Origin: Pristionchus mayeri
Lineage: Eukaryota; Nematoda; Chromadorea; Rhabditida; Neodiplogasteridae
Reading direction: 5' to 3'
DNA: 64,000 bases
NCBI GenBank assembly: GCA_036245805.1
Contig: BTRK01000003.1
Coordinates: 7,378,001-7,442,000, forward strand
The notes under the pieces are model-generated. The model saw nothing but the letters and a program-made list of their open reading frames with translations, was not told where the DNA came from and did no database searches. The translations under genes were made by a program, and so were the position numbers. Numbering within the stretch: the first letter of the stretch is position 1; each line of letters opens with the position of its first letter. Below are positions 57,715 through 64,000 of the stretch, piece by piece.

Positions 57715-60700
57715 ATGCGGTCTATTCTCCTTCTCGTCCTCTGTAAGTTTGATTTTTAAGTCTTGTTGATTGTTTAACTGATTTTTTTTCGCTTTAGTAA
57801 GTGTGCAGGGTGTTGTAGTAATTAAGATGCACACTAGGGTGGCTGAAATGGATCACGGTTTACCGTCTTGTTTACTCTCGCATACGGGTCATCCGTGAGG
57901 GAAAGGAGAGAGAGACGAGAGAGTTTCTCTCTCCACAATGAATAGAGATAGTAGGACTGCCAGAGGGGACGGTTAACCGTCTCATTCGTCCCTGATCTGC
58001 CGAGGCCCTCTAAATAGCGACCCGTTGATCCATTTCAGCCACCTAATGCACACGATAATTTAGCAACAATATATCACGCCTCTTTCCAGAGAATCGATCA
58101 GATTCTGGCAAAGGGGCCACTTTTCGAGTTCGGCTTTTCGACGTTTTTGGGGTCTCCCATGAATGCCTAACACCCCCTGACTGGAATAGTCTCAGAGGCT
58201 GCTTCTCATCGAGCTGCTGCACCGGTCGGCTGCGCGCTTCTGACTTTGGGAGCCCTGTTATGAGCTTCAGAATTAACGTAGAGAGTCAATTTTTCTGTTC
58301 CCAGGGTAACTTTTCATGCTCTATCCACATATGTATTTCATGTAGCCTTATTTTTCTGTATGTTCGTGTAACATTCAACTCAATCTATCTCAAAAACCGC
58401 TCGAAAAGCCACTGATTTTTTTTGAATAGGCAGATGCAGCTTCCCAAGACGCGTCGATTAAGGGGTTTGAGCTCCTATATCTCGGGGGATAACTTAGTTT
58501 CTATTGGTTAAAACGTTTTGAGATGATTTGAACTTATTTTTCAACAGATAAATTCATTGTTCGCCCTCTCATTTCTCGTCATTCGTTCGCGCTTGCACGC
58601 AATTTCGGATGAGTTTCACAGGAATGAGAGGACGAACAATTATCTGTTGAAAAATTCAAATCATCTCAAAACGTTTTAACCTATATAAACTAAGTTATCC
58701 CCCGAGATATGGGAGCTCAAACCCCTTAATCGACGCGTCTTGAGAAGCTGCATCTGCCTATTCAAAGAAATCAGTGGCTTTTCGAGCGGTTTTTGAGATA
58801 AATGGAGTTGAATGTTACACGAACATAAAGCAAAATAAGGCTGCATGACATACATATGTGGATAGAGCATGAAAAGTTACCATGGGAACAGAAAAATGTA
58901 CTCTCCACGTTAATTTTGAATCTCATAACAGGGCTCCCAAAGTCAGAAGCGCGCAGCCGACCGGTGCAGCAGCTCGATGAAAAGCAGCCTCTGAGACTAT
59001 TCCAGTCAGGGGGTGTTAGGCATTCATGGGAGACCCCAAAAACGTCGAAAACCCGAACTCGAAAAGTGGCCCCTTTGCCAGAATCCAGTCATTTTGAGTC
59101 GATTCTCTCGTAAGAGGCGTGATATATGTCCGTGGAACGCAAAAACATGTTTTGTTCCAGGTACAGTAGCCTCGTTCCACGTGAATATCGATCAATTTCA
59201 ATTCAATGGGATCCTCACGACTCCTTTCGGAGTGATTCGTGCGATATCTGCAACAAAATAAACAATTCGGTGACGAAATCGTCTTTTATTTCCTCTCCAT
59301 TTTGTGTTCAATTTGTGTAGGTATACTCATCATTTTTGAATAGGTTTCAAGTACTACATAGCTCATAGGTTATCGGCTTTTTTACTCCTTTCATAACTCG
59401 TATCTTTAGAAAATAACAAACTCACTTGCTCCTGTTGGCATGATAATGTACTGATAGACAGAGTAACGATTTTTGAATAATCACAGTAATTTAGGTATGC
59501 CTGAACAACACCAATTTCGCGAGGGACAACTACAAGTTCGTGATTCGGATCACTATCTTTTCAATTTCCTCATTCTCTCGTCGATCGGCTGATGTAGAGA
59601 CGCGTGAAATGATACAGCAATTCTTGCAGAGCGCCGCAGCGACTATTTGCGAATTTTGTGTACAAAAAATGACAGAGACCGGAATTTTCCAGGTTCGCGT
59701 GCAACTGCCCCGATGAACTGCGCAAATCGGCGAGGTCTCTGACGGGAAATCCGCGCGATCTGAGGATTTACGTCAGCAATTACGGGAACACTATGTGCAC
59801 TGGTTAGTTTCGAGTGCGCGAGTTTCAGTTTTGAAAGATGATCTAAATTGTTTAACAGCTTATTTTAGTAATGATTTATTTAACGAACTTAAACCATACC
59901 CGAACATTATGCAAAAATTATCCTACAAGCATGTGCGATGAGTGCAGTAACATCTTGATGTTTATGAAATATGCATGTCGCACAAAACAAGTTTACGTTT
60001 TTTTCCAGATACGGTGTGGATCGTGAACATCTACTATGCCGATTTCACTCAACATAACGTAAATCTGAAGCAAGCGAGTCAAGTAGCCGCTACGCTGCCG
60101 CACAGCGCGGAGGTTGTATTTGTTATTCATAGGGTTATCTTATTGGAAATTTTTTATCATTTTCAGATGTGTTTCATGTACACTATATAGTTCATATATG
60201 TAGCGAACGTGAAACATATCTGAAAATGATACAAAAAAATTTCCAATAAGAGTGAGCAATGTTCTCGCTCTCTCCATATCATACACTCTTTCGCTCCATC
60301 TGATTGACGAGAGAGCGTGTGATTTGAAGAGAGTCAGACCATTCCTCGTTTTTGTTATTCATAATCTTGACAAAATTCTAAGTTGGTTGTAGGAATGCAA
60401 TAAAATCGCAAGGGGTACGGAAGACTTTATCAAAACGGAGCGCAACCGAACCCGAATTCCTGGTTGGTTTTGATTTATTTCCATGTTTTAATTATTTTTT
60501 TTCAAAAAATTCAAATTCAGATGACATCAACGTTCCGGATCACACCAAATACGTGCCACGTTTCGAGTGCTTCAAGGTAATTTTCAGTTGTATGATTTTT
60601 TTAAAAAATAAATTTAAAAAATACAAATATTTAGGGCAAACACGTCTCGGACGAGCATCTCCATGGTGGATATCAGTGCGATTTCGGACAACGACATGGT

Positions 60701-61503
60701 AAGGGGTAGAGATAGAAATTTATGCTATCTCTCCATTCTAAATTGGTACGCCGTATGCACGGCATAAGTTGCAAAAAAACGGTAAAAATCGTAGGACGTT
60801 TTCATGAATACTCAGAATTACGTTTGTTTGTGTGATATTGTATCATGTATGTTTCGGATGTGCTAGATAGCGGATTAGAAACGTGAAACCGTAATGAATG
60901 CCCCGCAGCGTGGAAAACAAGAAATCGAACAGAGCCGTGCGTGTGGAAGAGCAGAGCCCTTACTAAACTCTCGCAGATCGCCGCAAGCGACTTATTGCAA
61001 ATTTTACATTGAAACATCATCAGTTCGCCTCTTCATCGCCACCTCGGAGAAGTACAATCCCGACTACTCGTTTATGACGTACACGGGAAGGAAGACCTTC
61101 CACATGTTCGACACCTTCACCGTCAATGGGGTAAGTAATGGGGGTAACAAATTATCCGGAAAAATTAACCGATAAGCTGGAACGTCGTCCAAGCCGGAGT
61201 GATAGTTGATGTGTCGTCTTTTGTCATCACTAGTACGTAGTGGCAGCATATTGCCAACAAAGAATGAATCGAGATGGTTTCATCCGGCCATCCGCATGAC
61301 TGTTGATGTACAAAGGAAATTATTTCAGGAGCATTCGCGGCTGCTCGGCCGCATCGCCTATCCCACCAGTTTCGCTATTCGGGACGGAAAGGTGAGCCAG
61401 TTGAGCCAGATTATTTAATTTACAAAATATACAATTTCAGCCCTACATCAAAGGTGGCGCAGAGCTGTTCGTGACGGGCTTCTACTGCCTCTTCGATGTC
61501 TGA
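57715..61503 (+). CDS. Unrecognised secreted protein, multi-exon
   Basis: Exons 57715-57742 and 57798-about 57834 encode a signal peptide (MRSILLLVLLSVQG). The first well-supported downstream series is in phase: 59693-59802, 60009-60112, 60393-60414, 60521-60576, 60635-60698, 61024-61130, 61329-61391 and 61441-61503 with stop. It encodes about 195 residues. Landmarks are FACNCPDELRKSARSLTGNP, VWIVNIYYADFTQHNVN, FECFKGKHVSDEHLHGGYQC, RLFIATSEKYNPDYSF and a C-terminus ending FVTGFYCLFDV. Cysteines and the signal peptide suggest a secreted, disulfide-bonded protein. I do not recognise the fold. A possible exon at 59161 (VASFHVNIDQFQFN) lacks a settled donor. Introns hold a MITE, a 1-kb palindrome, a TIR element and a hairpin repeat. 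Confidence 0.65.
57835..58045. mobile_element. Tc1/mariner-type MITE
   Basis: GGGTGGCTGAAATGGATCA and its complement form the ends, each flanked by TA. The ~207-bp interior contains inner inverted blocks (CGGTTTACCGTC / GACGGTTAACCG). It lies directly at the end of exon 2 of the secreted-protein gene. Confidence 0.7.
58069..59127. mobile_element. Large palindromic element in an intron
   Basis: The arms of about 490 bp start ATATATCACGCCTCTT and end with the complement (AAGAGGCGTGATATAT). The complementarity is nearly perfect apart from a ~25-bp difference near the outer end. The centre at about 58600 is CGTTCGCGCTTGCACGC. No coding content was seen. Confidence 0.78.
60135..60255. mobile_element. 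TIR element, ATTGGAAATTTT family
   Basis: TTATTGGAAATTTTTTATCA and TTTTCAGATGTGTTTCA are inverted as TGAAACATATCTGAAAA and AAATTTCCAATAAG around a short TATATAG-containing centre. It lies in an intron of the secreted-protein gene, directly beside the 60253 hairpin. Confidence 0.65.
60253..60352. repeat. Palindromic hairpin repeat (CTCTCTCG family)
   Basis: GAGCAATGTTCTCGCTCTC and ATCATACACTCTTTCGCTC pair with GAGAGAGCGTGTGAT and GAAGAGAGTCAGACCATTCC around CATCTGATTGAC. Confidence 0.65.
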
Positions 61504-61848
61504 GTGATAACATATAATAAATTTCACTCTGCCTGATAAAATTGATGTTATCCTTGATGATTGTACATGTCAAGAATCAAAGTTCGAAAAAATATCATGT
61601 TGTTTATAATGCTAAATTGTACGCATTCATACATAGTAGAGGCATAGTAAAGGCGTACCATAGCACGGTATTATATCTGCTCTTTCCACAGAGTAAGGAC
61701 ATGCGTGAGAAATGAAGGAGGACAAAATCCAAAGGACAATGATAATTGGAGTTGAAGATAAGTAAGTGGAGAGTGTGATAAATACTTTCATTTTGAAAAT
61801 GAGAGTGCGAGTATTTTATCCATGATTCAGTGACAGGTCAGTATTCGA

Positions 61849-61976
61849 TCAGAGTCGTGTTGCAAGTAGGGCGACCGCGGCCAATACAGTAGACGTGAGA
61901 AGTGAAACGCTCGACGCTGAATTGCAGAAACCACCCTTGCTAAAGCAGAGGTCTTGTTCGGTTTTGGGCATCCTTC
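61849..61976 (-). CDS. Last exon of a probable GPI-anchored protein
   Basis: This minus-strand exon follows the acceptor AATTATAG and is open to a stop at 61849. It encodes about 41 residues: TEQDLCFSKGGFCNSASS, then a hydrophobic C-terminus (VSLLTSTVLAAVALLATRL). Small residues followed by a terminal hydrophobic stretch match a GPI-attachment signal. The cysteine-rich stem would suit a small extracellular domain. Upstream exons were not assembled; the exon at 62382-62503 may belong to this gene or to another. Confidence 0.5.
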
Positions 61977-62381
61977 CTATAATTTAAAAGCATTGTGTTG
62001 AAAGTGGGCACGAGGGCTGTTAGATAATTACAATTAGTTTTAGTCTGTCTCGCTCAGTTCATTTATCAGTTATTCACTGCACCACTTTTTGACAGTTATG
62101 AGTTCAGGCTTCCACAAAGCCACCGAAAAATGAAAATCCAGTATATATCAGGACGCAGATCATGTAAATGGCCGACTTTTTTCAATTTTAGCATTCAAGT
62201 AGGAATTTGTTCTCAGCAATTTCACTCTAAAATTTTGAGGCACACAAAAACCTCAAGGGAATCCTCAAAAGCGAATGTTCATATTTTTAATTTGTAACAG
62301 GTTACCATAAAATGAGCTGTACGTAAATCTTTCCCTATTGCTATTGATGTTTGTTCATCTTCGTGGTAAGTCTCATTAATG

Positions 62382-62503
62382 TTATTTAGTGCTACGCCTT
62401 CTTTGGCAGTCGCATACCTCTTTATAGTGATCCCTCAAGCCAGAGAGCAATGAACATGATGCTAGCGTGAGAAGGATCCAAATTCCAACGAGCGATTGAA
62501 TTT
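62382..62503 (-). CDS. Possible terminal exon with one membrane helix
   Basis: After an acceptor TTTTTTAG the frame reads IQSLVGIWILLTLASCSLLS, then GLRDHYKEVCDCQRRRSTK and a stop. This is a hydrophobic helix with a basic tail. It could be an alternative 3' end of the gene at 61849 or a separate small membrane-protein gene. It stands on one splice site and one open frame. Confidence 0.35.
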
Positions 62504-62613
62504 CTAAAAAAAGAACATGATGGATTGTGAATATGGCGTAAGGAGGAATCTACTGTTATACCTGATCGAAGGAGCTAGCCGAGAAAAATTCAAATTGTAC
62601 GGGGAATGGTACG

Positions 62614-62713
62614 ATCGAGCAATGGTGTCGCTCTCTCCACATCATACACTTTCTCGCTCGCTCTGATCGACACGAGAGCGTGTGGTTTGGATAGAGTCAG
62701 ACGATTGCTCGTG
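62614..62713. repeat. Palindromic hairpin repeat (CTCTCTCG family)
   Basis: GATCGAGCAATGGTGTCGCT and CACATCATACACTTTCTCGC pair with GAGAGCGTGTGGTTTGGATA and GTCAGACGATTGCTCGTGCG around a TCTGATCGAC loop. It ends in CGATC / GATCG outer complementarity. Confidence 0.65.
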
Positions 62714-63419
62714 CGATCAGATGATGAATAGCTAGATTCGAACCCCTTTTATGATCCATATAAATGTATTTTCATAAATATATCGCTTATTGATTAAATT
62801 TATAATACAAATTCCCAGGATAATATGATATTAGTGGCTAGTCGTATATTTACTACCACTTGATCCCCCCTCCCGCAATAAAATGTCCACTTTCGCTTCT
62901 TGATGACGTCTGCGTATCAATATTTCCATTCAATATTTCCACCTTCAAAGTCAATGTTTCTAGAGTAAAAGAGAACGGCGCGATGAGCGTGAGAGAGAGA
63001 GAGTGCGGAAGAGAAGTGAGAGGAATGCGATAAGTGAGAAGGACAGATAGCCATTCTACTCACTAGGGCTGGGAAAGGGGGGGGGGGAGGGGTCGAGAGG
63101 GGGTGAGTGAGAGAGAGCACGATGTGGAGGAGGGGGGAGGGGGGAAGGTGAAGGTGAAGGTGAAGGGAGTGAGGAAGAGGGGGGGGGAGGGTACGAGAGG
63201 GAGAGGAGCAGCCATTTTGGCGCCAAATCTCCGCTATGTTCACTGTCACTTGTCCAATGTTCCCGCGTATTATTGCTCGTTGTTCTCACTAATGGCATTA
63301 TGTTCATTTCATTTCTATGTTACACATAGTTCTATGGCTATACCCTTGAAGCGATTCCCTTCTAGAAATTCAACATTGTGATCACTTTGTTTGAGTCAAT
63401 ACTAGTCTTTCAATTCTTG
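62714..63419. other. Intergenic with purine/pyrimidine-rich low complexity
   Basis: 63070-63210 is GGGGGGAGG/GTGAAGG-rich simple sequence. The long minus-strand frames across it are compositional artefacts. No gene was supported. Confidence 0.5.
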
Positions 63420-63996
63420 ATGTTTCGTCCTCATATAAGATTGGGCATCAAGTGACATTTCGTGTGCCTCTTAAAGGGGCCTCATTTGCATACTAGCGAG
63501 GCATGTTCACAAAAGGGGAAGGTGAATGGGGGTGATAGAGGAAAGAGAGAGATGAGGGAGAGGAAGATAGTGGCAGAACGAGACCTGGGAGGAGGAGAGA
63601 TGGACGGGAAGGGAGAGAGGTGGGTCGAGTGGAATACCCCCATTCAGTCAAATCACCTCAATTGGAGCGCGCCCTTCTTTTCCGCTCACACGCGTTTCTC
63701 TCCCATCACATCTAATTCCTTGTAGATTTTGAGAAACAAAATCACGGTCTCTTAATTTTACAATTTCCCTAGATGCATTGCGAAGTGTTGTGCAGAATGG
63801 TGATACCGTCATCTCGTTTCTCGAATGATGGTCACACTATGATCTGCGCGATATTTATCGTTTAGGTCATTACCATTTATTCGATCTATTGGTTTATTGA
63901 CCTTGTTTGCATTTTTTTGAGAAATTATATTCAGATTACTACACTATCTCGACTAGCTGAAACAGCGTCGCAACTTCGAATCGATAATGACGGCAA
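63420..63996 (-). repeat. Inverted copy of the 0.7-kb dispersed repeat
   Basis: Read on the minus strand it follows 50041-50775 block by block: ATTATCGATTCGAAGTTGCG, CAATAGATCGAATAAATGG, CACAACACTTCGCAATG, the pyrimidine tract, GCTAGTATGCAAATGA. It runs to the window edge, so its outer end may be missing. Confidence 0.7.
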
Positions 63997-64000
63997 GTGT

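Noticed and set aside
62740..62760. GGTTCGAATC on the minus strand as a tRNA B-box
   Set aside because: No acceptor, D-arm or anticodon stem could be placed around it.
63056..63307. Pro/Ser-rich frames over 62.9-63.3 kb
   Set aside because: They come from G-rich simple sequence read on the opposite strand.

Overview
The window looks like nuclear DNA of a nematode. The evidence is short phase-consistent introns, mostly ending in TTTCAG-like acceptors, nematode-restricted families (an Sra/Srab-like serpentine chemoreceptor, a Str-like receptor, a secreted ShKT protein) and a dense load of nematode-type transposons. I cannot name the genus. No bacterial, organellar, CRISPR or rRNA signal was seen. 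All exon models were built by hand from splice sites and reading-frame phase, so gene ends are less secure than internal exons.

Layout: 0.5-4.7 kb and 8.2-8.7 kb hold small minus-strand membrane-protein genes, including two paralogous two-helix proteins separated by nested mariner-type elements (5.0-7.4 kb). A two-domain ShKT secreted protein (11.45-13.6 kb) has copies of one MITE family in its introns plus a 1-kb palindrome. After a gene-poor repeat zone comes an 11-exon chemoreceptor (17.8-20.3 kb), a mariner element with a deleted transposase (22.8-23.9 kb) inside a minisatellite, and the 3' half of a Str-like receptor (25.5-26.1 kb). From 26.7 to 36 kb there are repeats, a retroelement ORF1 fragment, a large palindrome and an intact RTE-type retrotransposon (32.9-35.9 kb).

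From 36.46 to 43.71 kb lies one LTR retrotransposon with two ~680-bp LTRs, a 5-bp target duplication and a decayed phlebovirus-glycoprotein-like env on the minus strand. Its env is split by an intact DD37D Tc1/mariner element. No gag-pol was found. The insertion interrupts a tRNA-like sequence. From 45.3 to 49.8 kb lies a truncated DEAD-box helicase pseudogene, then a 4-kb unit with long inverted arms. Those arms contain a piece of that helicase gene and enclose two divergent multi-exon genes: an intact DD34E transposase and an unrecognised accessory protein.

The rest (50-64 kb) is mostly repeats: inverted copies of a ~0.7-kb family, several TIR elements, another ~1-kb palindrome and a dispersed ~100-bp hairpin family. 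It also holds one unrecognised multi-exon secreted-protein gene (57.7-61.5 kb) and the 3' end of a probable GPI-anchored protein gene (61.8 kb). Host genes are small and scattered. The most notable content is the transposon biology: nesting, host-exon capture, intron-resident MITEs and large palindromes.
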